Assembly (NCBI RefSeq): GCF_002482385.1
Contig: NZ_DLFW01000047.1
Location: forward strand, 144,405 to 208,404
Direction of reading: 5' to 3'
DNA from: Dysgonomonas sp. UBA7710
GTDB lineage: Bacteria > Bacteroidota > Bacteroidia > Bacteroidales > Dysgonomonadaceae
DNA length: 64,000 nucleotides
Positions 20,601 through 29,628 of this stretch are shown in pieces. A model generated the notes under the pieces. The model saw only the letters and a program-made list of their open reading frames with translations. It was not told the origin of the DNA and searched no databases. The position numbers and the translations under genes were made by a program. Position 1 is the stretch's first letter; each line of letters opens with the position of its first letter.

Positions 20601-20735
20601 CGGTTCACCTGTCTTATCGGTCACTGTACCGGTCACCTTGTTCTGGGCAAATGCCAAGGTACTACTTAGCAAGAGCACAACAAAGAGCATTCCTTGTGTA
20701 AATGTTCTTTTTCTTTTTATTTGCACATTCAGCAT
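17664..20735 (-). CDS. SusC/RagA-family TonB-dependent transporter
   Basis: 1023 residues. Signal peptide ending LAFAQ, carboxypeptidase-like domain at about 33-115, TonB-proximal LDEVVVVGYG, plug motifs EPYYIIDGVPG and ATAIYGSKAANGVIIVTTK, and a barrel ending TRTFMFGVNVNF. It forms the outer-membrane importer with the SusD 6 nt downstream. The gene has a leader of about 80 nt carrying a palindrome also found before two other genes in this window. Its cargo should match the GH92/GH28 enzymes across the regulator (inference). Confidence 0.93.
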   Translation of the reverse strand: MLNVQIKRKRTFTQGMLFVVLLLSSTLAFAQNKVTGTVTDKTGEPLAGANVLVAGTTIGYITDVDGKYTIEAERGQTLIFSFIGFTKQEVKVSQNVINITLEEDTKTLDEVVVVGYGVMTRKDVTSSITTVGADKLNVGVYSDPAQLLQGKVPGLTITQSSNPNASPSITLRGASTLRTGAAMEPYYIIDGVPGMSLSLISPDDIESIDVLRDATATAIYGSKAANGVIIVTTKKGKAGHTSISYSAYVAVDNVMKNYDVMNAEQLRSYAQSGGIELVNDLGADTKWQDEVQRTGFSHNHNVSISGGTEQTTYNTSINYMERQGVIRGTDMDRLIGRAFVQSKGLKDRLTLSFNINTSVTNNHTVPMDTQGKSVLDAMYYYSPLVPVRNDDGSWYENSGISQNYNPVALINENIYDTESKRIQGNGKASLKLIDGLVYNLSLAYQNEQNIYSNYNSTKSLIANGMDGKAERSSVTNKKKVFETYLNYDKTFKDVHKLGLMGGYSWEESNDNDGFQLTTYNYYNDDLTYHNMGMANKIDKNGLGGWALSTLRMISFYGRVNYSYASKYLFQATVRRDGSSAFGNNNRWATFPSVSLAWRLSEEGFIKNLNIFDDLKLRMGYGVSGNSLGFDVFTATQIYGATGWYDHLTSTGESEQIHILGATRNANPDLKWERTGMFNVGLDFGFFNNRLGGTIEYYDKRTKDLIADYAVSTTKYQYNWLTTNVGEISNKGIELTINAMPVKTNDFSWETSLNLSHNKNKVVKLSNSMYSVDYFDKANVDAGGFATATNQRVMEGSPIGQFYLWKWAGVKDGVSNFYVYSESSLTEIYKDQGGFEGKVTKQEDGRYIDNETGEYVTTSKPLYDDRAKAGSAQPKLNAGWSNTFTYKNWTMTAFFQGVFGNKILNASRAYLSNIGNVTAGKNVLASIADENPVTDNNSHAPSDRYLENGSYVRLSSLTLGYNFGRMNDYIKGLRVYATCNNVFTITGYKGLDPEVNLGGIEPGIDNRQTYPRTRTFMFGVNVNF

Positions 20736-20778
20736 AAAATAAAGTTTTAGTTAGAAATTCAGTTCCTATTTTCCCATC

Positions 20779-20827
20779 TAAGGTCGCAGACCTATTTGTT
20801 ATTTTTGTATCTACAGCAGCAAAAATC
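20779..20827 (-). promoter_or_regulatory. Leader palindrome and -7-like box upstream of SusC
   Basis: On the minus strand a near-consensus -7 box (GATTTTTG, 20820-20827, one mismatch) is followed after about 25 nt by AAATAGGTCTGCGACCTTA, whose core AGGTC-TGC-GACCT (20781-20793) is a short hairpin. The same core occurs at 31114-31126 and 50747-50759. The rest of the 20828-21290 gap shows no convincing gene; a short open frame at 20957-21163 lacks coding character. Confidence 0.45.
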
Positions 20828-21238
20828 GCTTACTATAAAATAATGTTACATTAAATACCTTCTTTTACTTATCTATTGAGTATTGTTCCATTGTAGAAAT
20901 ACGACCCACCTGTATACAGGCATATTCCCGGATATTACAACACAAACCTCGGTTATTTGATCAGCTATTTATTGAAGAAAAAGACAAACAGGTTTCACAT
21001 TACTCTTTATATAAAGCAATGTAAAAGGGATATAGTAATCTTACTGTCCTCCATAATAAGTGTCAATCGGAGGGAGAAACGAAAATGTCTTTGCTTCCAT
21101 AGTATTCCAGATTTTAATTACAGCAAATTTAAGTCAACAAAAGAAGACGCAGGGGGAAAATGATGCAAAAGAAGAGGAAAATAGTGAAGTTAACATTTTG
21201 AATGTCCGGAGAGGTTCCTAAAATTAAAAATAAAGTTG

Positions 21239-21246
21239 TATCTTTT
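21239..21246 (+). promoter_or_regulatory. Possible -7 box for the HTCS gene
   Basis: TATCTTTT matches TAnnTTTG except for the last base and would give a leader of about 40 nt before the ATG at 21291. Confidence 0.3.
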
Positions 21247-21290
21247 CGGACAATAATCGCACCTAACGGATACTAAAGAGGGGAATTATC

Positions 21291-24200
21291 ATGAAACGAC
21301 ATATCTCACTAGCCATCTTTTGGCTAATACAAATAGTGGTGCTTTTTTCTCAAAATACAGACCGCTTTTTCGACCAATACAACTTCAAATTCATTACAGA
21401 AAGCAAAGGATTGCCTTATAGCTTCGTGAGTGACATTTTTAAAGATTCAGAGGGATATATCTGGGTTGCTACACATCATGGGATAGGGAGATATGATGGT
21501 TATGAGTTTCTGAATTACGACATGCAAACTGCACCTATACATTTGAAGAACGACTTTGTACACAAAATATGTGAAGACAATTATAAACGGCTCTGGATCG
21601 CTTCCGAAGGAGGAATTGATATTATTGACCTCAATACTTATTCTTCCTCCGAACTTAATCTATCCTCGGACAGCCCGTTGCAACGGCTAATGAATGAATA
21701 TGTCAGTACGATATACAAAGACAAACGAGGCCATTTATGGATTTCCGGTAACAAAGACCTATGGTGCATAGAATTGGATGAGAAAGGAGATGTCAAAACC
21801 TATTATTGCCTGAAGAACGCTTCCGCTTCGCCTGTGCACGCGATCCTTGATATAGGCTGGACCATCTGTGCAGGTATTGATAACCAGGTCTGCCGTATCG
21901 AGAAACAACCCAATAATCTTCTGAAGACAAAAATCCTATCTGATAGCCTGACCTCTTTCAGTGAAGATTGGCGTATTTCATGCATGGAGGCTGATGGCGA
22001 ATATCTGTGGATTGGTTCGAACCGGGGAGTATTCAAATATAACCATACAAAACACAGTCTGAAAAGATACCGTTACTCTACTCATCGCTCAGGAATGTTG
22101 AGTCAGGCATATATAACGGACATCAGACTGACCGACAAAGAACATCTTATTGTATCTACTCTTAACGGATTGAATGTCTATCACAGGGACACTGATACCT
22201 TCTCATTCATCCGTCAGACCAGCGAACAAAATGGCGCTACGATCAACTGTAATGCGATTAACTGCCTGCTCACGGACGGAGAGATAATCTGGTTAGGCAC
22301 CGAAACCGGAGGAGTCAATGTGCTTTCTCCGAAACGCCTGCAAACCGAGTTATGGTCATGCGGAACATCTTCTGTCAATATGGATACTCCTACTCCTGTA
22401 AATGCAGTGGATGAAGACAAGGAGGGTAATCTCTGGATCGGAATGGTGGAACGTGGGTTGATGAAATGGAATAAGGAAAATAAGGCATGCACTCATTATC
22501 TTTTTTCACCTAATGATATCACATCCATTAGCAATAATACGATTAATGGAATCCTGATAGACTCTGATAACTATTTATGGGCATATACCTGGGGTGTCGG
22601 TATAAATGGTCTGGACCTGAATATCCGAAATAATCGTACCTTCAAACGCTATACGCGCGAGATCATACCTGAATTGGAAGGCGATTTCATTAATAGTGCC
22701 TGTGAAGATAAAATTAATCATGGAATCTGGTTTGGGTCCACCCGTGGAGTACATTTTTACGATAAACGAAAAAACACTTTCACAAGAATATTATTTGACC
22801 AGTCCGATAACGAATTCGAGGCTATACATGCCATTTTAATCGACCGGAAGAAACGTTTGTGGATAGGAACAACTCAAGGAGTCTTTATCGTCGACCTGCC
22901 ATCTTTTGCCAAATCCAATAAAAGATTCGATTATAAATATCTGAAGTATAAGCTGGATAATCCGGAGTCTACACAACTGGAAAAGATAAACAGTATAACA
23001 GAGGACAAAAACGGTACAATCTGGCTGGGAGGCAATGGAAGCGGATTATACCAACTGACAAATGACAAGAACAATCATTTCATCTTCAAGAATTATACGA
23101 CAAGGCACGGATTGCCTAATAATACGATTATCGGTATGGCAGAAGACGGACAGGGAAATTTATGGCTGGCAACCAATGACGGAATCTCACGATTGAAAAT
23201 CCAGTCGATGACATTCAGTAATTACACGCAAGCCGACGGATTACCTGCCACTCAGTTCTATTGGAATGGCATTCATTATTCTGCAATACATGATTTTATA
23301 TATCTGGCTACTATAGACGGCTTGGTCATTATCCATCCGGAGAGTGAAACCTTATTACATACAGATTCGCAAGTAAAGTTGTCGTCTCTGGCAATCGGAG
23401 GAAACACCATTTATCCATCCAGCGGTAATTACCTCGAGAAAAACATTACCTTCGCTCCTAAAATCTTTCTACATGAAAAAGACAATCGTTTCTCCATCGG
23501 CTTTACTACACAGGATTATGGGAACAGTAGTCGTATCCGCTTTGCATACCGGCTAAAAGGATATGAAGAAGAATGGAACGAAACACAGCCCGGAGAGCAT
23601 CTGGCACGATATACGTCCGTACCTTCAGGAAACTATACATTGCAGGTACGCGCAACAGATGAATTGGGACGCTGGTCAGATAAGATCACTGAAATAGAAG
23701 TTGATATAACTCCTTATTTCTATAAGTCCGGATGGTTCTATCTGTTACTTATTGGAGTAACCTGTCTGGCCATCTATTTATTGTATAAGAGAAAAATCCG
23801 TACTTACCGTGAACAGAAAGTACGACTGGAGAGAAAAGTTAAGCAACGCACACAGGAACTGGCAGTCCAGAACAAACAGTTGGAAGCCATGGCACAACAC
23901 ATAAAGGAAATAACGGAAGAAAAAATATCCTTCTTTACCAATATTACCCATGAGTTCCGTACACCCGTCACGCTTATCCATGGTCCTATCGAACATGCTC
24001 TGAAAGAAACAAAGGACGAAGGTGTAAAAACGCAACTGGAGATTGCCGAACGAAACTCCCGCTATTTACTCTCTTTGGTTAATGAATTAATGGACTTCCG
24101 AAAGCTGGAAATGGATAAAGTTATATTGGATAAGCGCCCGGAAAACTTTGTTGATTTCCTGTCGGAGCTACTTCTGCCCTTCAGGGTCTTTGCTAAAGAA

Positions 24201-25466
24201 AGACATATAGATATACAGACCTATTTCCGCCTGGATAATCCTTCTTTGATTATAGACGCCGCATATATACGTAAAGTAATGGTAAATCTGATTTCAAATG
24301 CCATCAAATTTACACCGGACAATGGATGTATCAGCATATTTATAGCATCAGTCAAACGGCACAACAGGGAAAAGTCTCTTTATATAAATGTACGCGATAC
24401 AGGACATGGCATTGTGACAGAAGACATGGAAAAAATATTTGACCGCTTTTATCAATCCAAAAAAGTATTGAAATACCCTGTTTATGGCCAAAGCGGTACA
24501 GGCATCGGGCTTTTCCTTTGCTGGAAAATAGTAGAACTGCATGGAGGAGAAATATGGGCACGTAATAATCCTGACAAGGGAGCCTCATTCCGCATATTGA
24601 TGCCATTAATTCCTGCCGGAGATGTAGAACTGACTGCCGGAGAAGACATGAAAATTCAGGAAGACAATCGCCTGCGGAATATATTACAACCGGCTGACGG
24701 AACAAAGAAAGAAACGGTTCTTATAGTAGAAGACAATAAGGATATGCGTTTGTATATCCGTATGCTACTTGAGGGTGATTATCGTCTGTTTGAAGCCGAA
24801 GATGGGAAAGAAGCCCTGCAAATTGTACAGAAGCATACGATTGATCTGATTGTCTGTGATCTTATGATGCCTGTAATGGATGGAATGGAATTATCACGCC
24901 ATATTAAAGAAAATCTGGCGACCTCGCATATCCCTATTCTCATCCTTACTGCTGTTCACTCAGAACTTCAGGAGAAAAGAAGTTTTGAAATCGGTGTGGA
25001 TGAATATCTCTGTAAACCTTTTGATGAAGAGGTGCTCCGGCTCCGCATCCGTAACATTTTAAATTTGAGAAATAAGTACAAAATGATGTTCTCGGCAAGC
25101 AGCAACGTAGAGGAACTGCACATACAGGAAGAATCCAGGGACAAGGCATTCATTGCAAACGCCGTCAATCTGATGAAAGAAAATTATGCAGAGTCGGAAT
25201 ATAATCTGGAACGTTTTGTCCGTGATATGGGATATAGCAAGACATTGGTAAACAATAAAATGCAGGATCTGACAGGTCAACCCATCGGACAGTTTATGAA
25301 GAATTACCGGCTGAATGTAGCACAAAAAATGCTACAGGAAGGACCGGGAGATATAAATGTCTCCGAAATAGCTTATTCCGTAGGCTTCAATGATCCCAAG
25401 TATTTCACTAAATGCTTCAAGGAGTTTTTCGGATATTTACCAAGTTCTAAACTTAATAAGAGATAA
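21291..25466 (+). CDS. Hybrid two-component system regulator (HTCS)
   Basis: 1391 residues carrying all parts of an HTCS. Signal peptide, then a periplasmic sensor of repeated two-bladed propeller motifs (such as EGYIWVATHHGIGRYDG) to about residue 700, a Y_Y_Y domain at about 730-805, and a transmembrane helix at about 814-833. A histidine kinase follows with phospho-acceptor His887 in THEFRTP and an ATPase domain with SGTGIGL. The receiver domain has phospho-acceptor Asp1190 in VCDLMMP, and an AraC-type HTH lies at about 1310-1391. Such proteins bind an oligosaccharide in the periplasm and activate their PUL. Divergent from SusC-SusD and followed by GH92 and GH28 genes, which are its likely targets. 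Confidence 0.95.
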   Translation: MKRHISLAIFWLIQIVVLFSQNTDRFFDQYNFKFITESKGLPYSFVSDIFKDSEGYIWVATHHGIGRYDGYEFLNYDMQTAPIHLKNDFVHKICEDNYKRLWIASEGGIDIIDLNTYSSSELNLSSDSPLQRLMNEYVSTIYKDKRGHLWISGNKDLWCIELDEKGDVKTYYCLKNASASPVHAILDIGWTICAGIDNQVCRIEKQPNNLLKTKILSDSLTSFSEDWRISCMEADGEYLWIGSNRGVFKYNHTKHSLKRYRYSTHRSGMLSQAYITDIRLTDKEHLIVSTLNGLNVYHRDTDTFSFIRQTSEQNGATINCNAINCLLTDGEIIWLGTETGGVNVLSPKRLQTELWSCGTSSVNMDTPTPVNAVDEDKEGNLWIGMVERGLMKWNKENKACTHYLFSPNDITSISNNTINGILIDSDNYLWAYTWGVGINGLDLNIRNNRTFKRYTREIIPELEGDFINSACEDKINHGIWFGSTRGVHFYDKRKNTFTRILFDQSDNEFEAIHAILIDRKKRLWIGTTQGVFIVDLPSFAKSNKRFDYKYLKYKLDNPESTQLEKINSITEDKNGTIWLGGNGSGLYQLTNDKNNHFIFKNYTTRHGLPNNTIIGMAEDGQGNLWLATNDGISRLKIQSMTFSNYTQADGLPATQFYWNGIHYSAIHDFIYLATIDGLVIIHPESETLLHTDSQVKLSSLAIGGNTIYPSSGNYLEKNITFAPKIFLHEKDNRFSIGFTTQDYGNSSRIRFAYRLKGYEEEWNETQPGEHLARYTSVPSGNYTLQVRATDELGRWSDKITEIEVDITPYFYKSGWFYLLLIGVTCLAIYLLYKRKIRTYREQKVRLERKVKQRTQELAVQNKQLEAMAQHIKEITEEKISFFTNITHEFRTPVTLIHGPIEHALKETKDEGVKTQLEIAERNSRYLLSLVNELMDFRKLEMDKVILDKRPENFVDFLSELLLPFRVFAKERHIDIQTYFRLDNPSLIIDAAYIRKVMVNLISNAIKFTPDNGCISIFIASVKRHNREKSLYINVRDTGHGIVTEDMEKIFDRFYQSKKVLKYPVYGQSGTGIGLFLCWKIVELHGGEIWARNNPDKGASFRILMPLIPAGDVELTAGEDMKIQEDNRLRNILQPADGTKKETVLIVEDNKDMRLYIRMLLEGDYRLFEAEDGKEALQIVQKHTIDLIVCDLMMPVMDGMELSRHIKENLATSHIPILILTAVHSELQEKRSFEIGVDEYLCKPFDEEVLRLRIRNILNLRNKYKMMFSASSNVEELHIQEESRDKAFIANAVNLMKENYAESEYNLERFVRDMGYSKTLVNNKMQDLTGQPIGQFMKNYRLNVAQKMLQEGPGDINVSEIAYSVGFNDPKYFTKCFKEFFGYLPSSKLNKR

Positions 25467-25628
25467 GTGTTTTTTTACTATTCGCCATATCTGTATGCAC
25501 CTCTTATTTGTGTTAAATAGGAGTATGAATAAAGTTTGAACCGACTAAAACGAAAAGTGTAAATTCTCCACTTTACTATTTTCTTCCCAATCTTTCTTAT
25601 TTTCCTCTTTTCATAGAGGATAAGCCGC

Positions 25629-25636
25629 TATTTTTG
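25629..25636 (+). promoter_or_regulatory. Promoter -7 box for the GH92-GH28-GH28 unit
   Basis: TATTTTTG matches TAnnTTTG exactly. A small inverted repeat CCTCT/AGAGG sits just upstream. The start would be near 25643, leaving a leader of about 158 nt, long enough for regulation. The remainder of the 25467-25800 gap shows nothing else but the short ORF listed separately. Confidence 0.55.
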
Positions 25637-25652
25637 CATATCACCCTAAATA

Positions 25653-25790
25653 ATGGATACTATGAAGATGAAGCCCAAGTTCTGTTTTCTCATTTTTCCT
25701 GCTTCCGGCCGGTCAATAAACAGGATTATTGCTGATTCAAAAATTTTGACAAGCATTACTTCACCAGTCATTTCCGGAATAGGATATTAA
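25653..25790 (+). other. Possible 45-codon leader ORF upstream of GH92
   Basis: An ATG-to-TAA frame of 45 codons begins about 10 nt after the predicted transcription start and ends 10 nt before the GH92 ATG. It contains MKMKPKFCFLIFPASGR and no recognisable domain or hydrophobic signal core. It could be a translated leader, a gene remnant or chance. Confidence 0.2.
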
Positions 25791-25800
25791 TAAGATACAA

Positions 25801-28131
25801 ATGAGACAAACCATTTACACATATTGTTTCGCACTGCTTGCTATTATATTGCTACAGTCTATAATGTCGTGCTCCGGCGGCTACCGCAATACTATCGAGG
25901 ATTCGCGGATAAAATACATCGATACCCGTGTCGGTACCTCCGCTAGCACAACTCATACGGCAGGTAAATTCGGAAAGAATACGGAGGAATACGGACAGAC
26001 ACTTCCTGCGGTACTCGAACCGAATGGCATGAATTTCTGGACTCCTCAAACACGCGATACAGAACAGAAATGTATAGCTCCTTATTATTATGCAGACACA
26101 TTACTGCAAGGGTTCCGCAACTCTCACTGGATTGTAGGCGGCTGTACTCAGGATTATGGTTCAATGACGCTTATGCCTCTTTACGGGACTCTGCGCTGCC
26201 AGCCTGAATCCCGGGCAACCCGTTTTTCCCACCAGACAGAAAAAGCGACCCCGTCTTATTATGCCACTCTCCTACCCGATGAGAATATATACACCGAGAT
26301 GACAGCCCGTTCCCGCTCGGCTATTTACCGTTTTACTTATAAGAAAGCAGGAAAAGGATATTTGATAGTCAATCCTAACAGCGATGAAGGTCAGGGATAC
26401 ATCTCTATCGATACGCTCAACAACCTGATTTATGGGTATAATCCTGTTCACCGCATTTATCAGGGCTGGGGAGAACCTGCCGGATACAGTGGCCACTTTA
26501 TTATCCGGTTCAAGAAGAAAATAACAGACTACGGAACACACAAGGGAGACTCCTTATTTTCACATACCACACAAATAGGAAATGCCGGGCAGATAGGCGT
26601 ATACGCGGAATTTGATGTGGAAGAAGGAGAAGAAGTCTTGATAAAGGCCGCTTCGTCTTTTGTCAGCAGGGAAGGTGCCATCCGTAATCTGGAGGCTGAA
26701 ATTCCTCATTGGAACTTTGACCTGACAAGGACAGAGCTAAACCGGATATGGGAGCAACATCTTTCCACAATACAGGTGGAAACCGAAAACCTTGTGGATA
26801 AAGAGCAGTTTTACGGCGCCTTCTACCGGGCCTCTTTCCTCCCACGCACATTTAACGATGTGGACGGACGTTATCCGTCTTTTGCCAAAGGCCTTCCGAT
26901 ACGTCAGTTACCCGGGGGGGAAACGTACTATGAGGATTACAGCATGTGGGACACATACCGTGCACTACATCCTCTGATTAACATCCTCTTTCCTACCAAA
27001 GGCGGAAATATGATGCAATCGCTTGTACATAAATACGAACAAGGTGGCTGGCTACCTATCTTTCCCTGCTGGAACAGCTATACTGCCGCTATGATAGGCG
27101 ACCATTCTATTGCCGCTATCGGCGACGCTTATAGCAAAGGTATCCGCAATTTCGATATTGAAAAGGCATATGAAGGGATGAGAAAGAATGCTTTTGAGAC
27201 TCCTTCCGATCCGGATGAATATAGAAACGGCATGGGACGCCGTGCACTGACATCTTATCTCAAATATGGCTATATTCCTCTTGAAGATGCCGTACCGGAT
27301 GCTTTTCATACCCGCGAGCAGACTTCACGGACTTTAGAATATGCCTATGATGATTTTGTACTCGCACAGATGGCTAAATCTTTGGGCAAAACGAAAGATT
27401 ACCAGAAATTGATATCACGTGCGACTAATTACCGGAATGTCATTGATCCCCGCACCGGATACGCTCAGGGACGTCATGCCAACGGCACTTTCCTGAATGA
27501 ATACAATGCTTTCGACTTTGCCCGGTTCATTACCGAAGGAGCCCCTTGTCACTATACATGGTATGCTCCTCACGACCCATACGGACTGATGGAGTGTATG
27601 GGTGGTAAAACAAACTATATAGCGAAGTTGGATTCCATGTTCAGCGAACAGCGCTATTGGCACGGAAACGAGCCATGCCATCAGATTGCCTTTATGTTTA
27701 ACTATGCAGGAGAACCGTGGAAAACCCAACGTACCGTACGCCACATTATGGCAACGGAATATATGAATACACCGGGTGGACTTTCGGGTAATGATGATGC
27801 GGGACAGATGTCGGCATGGTACATGTTTGCAGCTATGGGATTTTATCCTGTCTGCCCGGGTACGCCATATTACATGCTTGCCAGCCCTTCATTCCCCAGT
27901 CTTACCCTGCATCTGGAAAATGGAAAGACCTTTACTGTAAAGGCTCCGGATACATCCGAAGAGAACATCTACATACAATCAGCTACGCTAAACGGAAAAC
28001 CTTATACGCATAATTACATTACGCATCAGGATATAATGAGTGGTGGAACAATCGAATTTGTTATGGGAAACGAGCCTAACCGGAAATGGGGAACCAAACC
28101 TGAGGATTGTCCGCCTGATATGATGAAATAA
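25801..28131 (+). CDS. GH92 family alpha-mannosidase-like lipoprotein
   Basis: 776 residues. Lipobox IMSC (Cys24) predicts a lipoprotein. The N-terminal beta-sandwich starts with IKYIDTRVGT and includes the GFRNSHWIVGGCTQDYGS segment of the family. The (alpha/alpha)6 part has EDYSMWDTYRALHPL, HGNEPCHQIAFMFNYAG (with a catalytic Glu region) and GGLSGNDDAGQMSAWYMF, all GH92 signatures. GH92 enzymes are calcium-dependent exo-alpha-mannosidases, and the family also acts on mannosyl-phosphate or other alpha-linked residues. Pairing with two GH28 enzymes rather than N-glycan enzymes is unusual. First gene of the unit, 21 nt before the next. Confidence 0.9.
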   Translation: MRQTIYTYCFALLAIILLQSIMSCSGGYRNTIEDSRIKYIDTRVGTSASTTHTAGKFGKNTEEYGQTLPAVLEPNGMNFWTPQTRDTEQKCIAPYYYADTLLQGFRNSHWIVGGCTQDYGSMTLMPLYGTLRCQPESRATRFSHQTEKATPSYYATLLPDENIYTEMTARSRSAIYRFTYKKAGKGYLIVNPNSDEGQGYISIDTLNNLIYGYNPVHRIYQGWGEPAGYSGHFIIRFKKKITDYGTHKGDSLFSHTTQIGNAGQIGVYAEFDVEEGEEVLIKAASSFVSREGAIRNLEAEIPHWNFDLTRTELNRIWEQHLSTIQVETENLVDKEQFYGAFYRASFLPRTFNDVDGRYPSFAKGLPIRQLPGGETYYEDYSMWDTYRALHPLINILFPTKGGNMMQSLVHKYEQGGWLPIFPCWNSYTAAMIGDHSIAAIGDAYSKGIRNFDIEKAYEGMRKNAFETPSDPDEYRNGMGRRALTSYLKYGYIPLEDAVPDAFHTREQTSRTLEYAYDDFVLAQMAKSLGKTKDYQKLISRATNYRNVIDPRTGYAQGRHANGTFLNEYNAFDFARFITEGAPCHYTWYAPHDPYGLMECMGGKTNYIAKLDSMFSEQRYWHGNEPCHQIAFMFNYAGEPWKTQRTVRHIMATEYMNTPGGLSGNDDAGQMSAWYMFAAMGFYPVCPGTPYYMLASPSFPSLTLHLENGKTFTVKAPDTSEENIYIQSATLNGKPYTHNYITHQDIMSGGTIEFVMGNEPNRKWGTKPEDCPPDMMK

Positions 28132-28152
28132 AGATATAAAGAAAGGATATAC

Positions 28153-29607
28153 ATGATAACATCTCTCAGAGTTACTATACTATTTCTGCTTGTCATTAGT
28201 AGTTCTGCGGTATGGTCTCAATCTGTTTATAATATTATAGACTATGGGGCTGTTCCTGACACTACGCGACTCTCCACAAAGGCCATACAAAAAGCAGTGG
28301 ATGATTGTGCCGCCCATGGAGGAGGTGTAGTATGGGTACCACCCGGTAATTATCTCAGTGGTACAATTCAGCTCAAAAGCTTTGTTAACCTGCATCTTGA
28401 AGCAGGAGCAACGCTTTATGCCAGCAGAAGAAGCGAAGATTTCAGTAATTTCACCAGAGAGATCGGTGCAGCCGATAACACCGAGGCCGAAATGCTGATC
28501 GGCGCAGTCAATGCCCGGGATATTTCCATCACCGGACAAGGTACGTTGCATTGTCAGGCAGAGCGTGTTGGATACCGTAGAGAACCAAAGACTGAAGTTA
28601 CAGACTCTATAACCGCACGGGAAATTGTCAATGCCGGACTATATGGAGTAGACTATCAGAGCAAGTTCAAGAAAGTCCCGCCTTGTCCGGGAGCAATCAA
28701 CTTCACGGGATGTACAAATATTCATATCCGGGACATACAGGTTGTTGAATCTTCTTTCTGGTCGGTACACCTGCAATGGTGCGACAGAGTATCTGTTGAC
28801 GGCATATATATCATGTCCGATCCTCACAATGGCGTTAACGCGGATGGTCTGGATATTGACGGTTGCAGCAATGTAACGGTCAGTAATTGCCGGATAGATA
28901 CCGGGGATGATGCCCTGTGTCTGAAAACAACCCGTCAGAACGGGAGAACTCAACCCTGCCAGTATATTACCATCAGTAATTGCATTCTGACTTCCTCTTC
29001 AGCAGCCTTGAAGATAGGGACAGAATCACACTGTGATTTTGAATATATCACCGTATCCAACTGTGTAATCAACCGGGCCAACCGGGGGCTAAACATCATC
29101 GTCCGCGACGGAGGCACTGTGCGCAATGCGATCTTCTCAAATATGACTATCAATACTGTACGCAAAGAAACATTCTGGTGGGGAAATGGCGATCCTGTCT
29201 GGTTCACGATACAGAAGCGCGGGAACATTCCGTCAGCCGGAAACATAGAGAACGTAATGCTTAATAACATTATTGCCTATGGACAAAGCGGTATCAGGAT
29301 GGAAGGTTTCAGCAACCGGATGAAAAATATCCGCCTGCGTGACATACAGCTATTTATGGAACCGGAAGACGCTATTGATAAAAGATCCCGTAACGGGTTC
29401 CTGTTTCATGGCGTAGATGAACTATCTCTTGCAGATTGTCTGGTACGCTGGAACAAGGACAAGCCGGAGAAGCTCTGGGAAAGCGCTTACCTTTTCCGGG
29501 AAATCAATGATTTGACCCTTATCAGGGTCAAAGGTGAGAAAGCGCCGGGTAGCCATTATGAAGCTTTCAGGTACGAAAGCTGTGAAAGAGTAACCATAGA
29601 CAAGTAA
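28153..29607 (+). CDS. GH28 polygalacturonase-like enzyme
   Basis: 484 residues with a cleavable signal peptide (AVWSQ, about residue 23). A right-handed beta-helix begins with YNIIDYGAVPDTT. Catalytic GH28 aspartates are present: Asp231/Asp234 in NADGLDIDG and Asp252-Asp253 in DTGDDALCLKT, followed by IGTESH and the basic NRGLNIIVRDGG. The missing classical G-H-G and the Asp pattern resemble rhamnogalacturonan or exo-type GH28 subfamilies rather than plain polygalacturonase (inference). It lies 21 nt after GH92 and 21 nt before a second GH28, in one operon. Confidence 0.88.
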   Translation: MITSLRVTILFLLVISSSAVWSQSVYNIIDYGAVPDTTRLSTKAIQKAVDDCAAHGGGVVWVPPGNYLSGTIQLKSFVNLHLEAGATLYASRRSEDFSNFTREIGAADNTEAEMLIGAVNARDISITGQGTLHCQAERVGYRREPKTEVTDSITAREIVNAGLYGVDYQSKFKKVPPCPGAINFTGCTNIHIRDIQVVESSFWSVHLQWCDRVSVDGIYIMSDPHNGVNADGLDIDGCSNVTVSNCRIDTGDDALCLKTTRQNGRTQPCQYITISNCILTSSSAALKIGTESHCDFEYITVSNCVINRANRGLNIIVRDGGTVRNAIFSNMTINTVRKETFWWGNGDPVWFTIQKRGNIPSAGNIENVMLNNIIAYGQSGIRMEGFSNRMKNIRLRDIQLFMEPEDAIDKRSRNGFLFHGVDELSLADCLVRWNKDKPEKLWESAYLFREINDLTLIRVKGEKAPGSHYEAFRYESCERVTIDK

Positions 29608-29628
29608 TTAATAAGAAAAGCTATATTT

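Noticed and set aside
20957..21163. A 68-codon frame upstream of the HTCS gene
   Set aside because: Low-complexity Lys/Ile-rich translation, no promoter box or family resemblance; probably chance in A/T-rich DNA.
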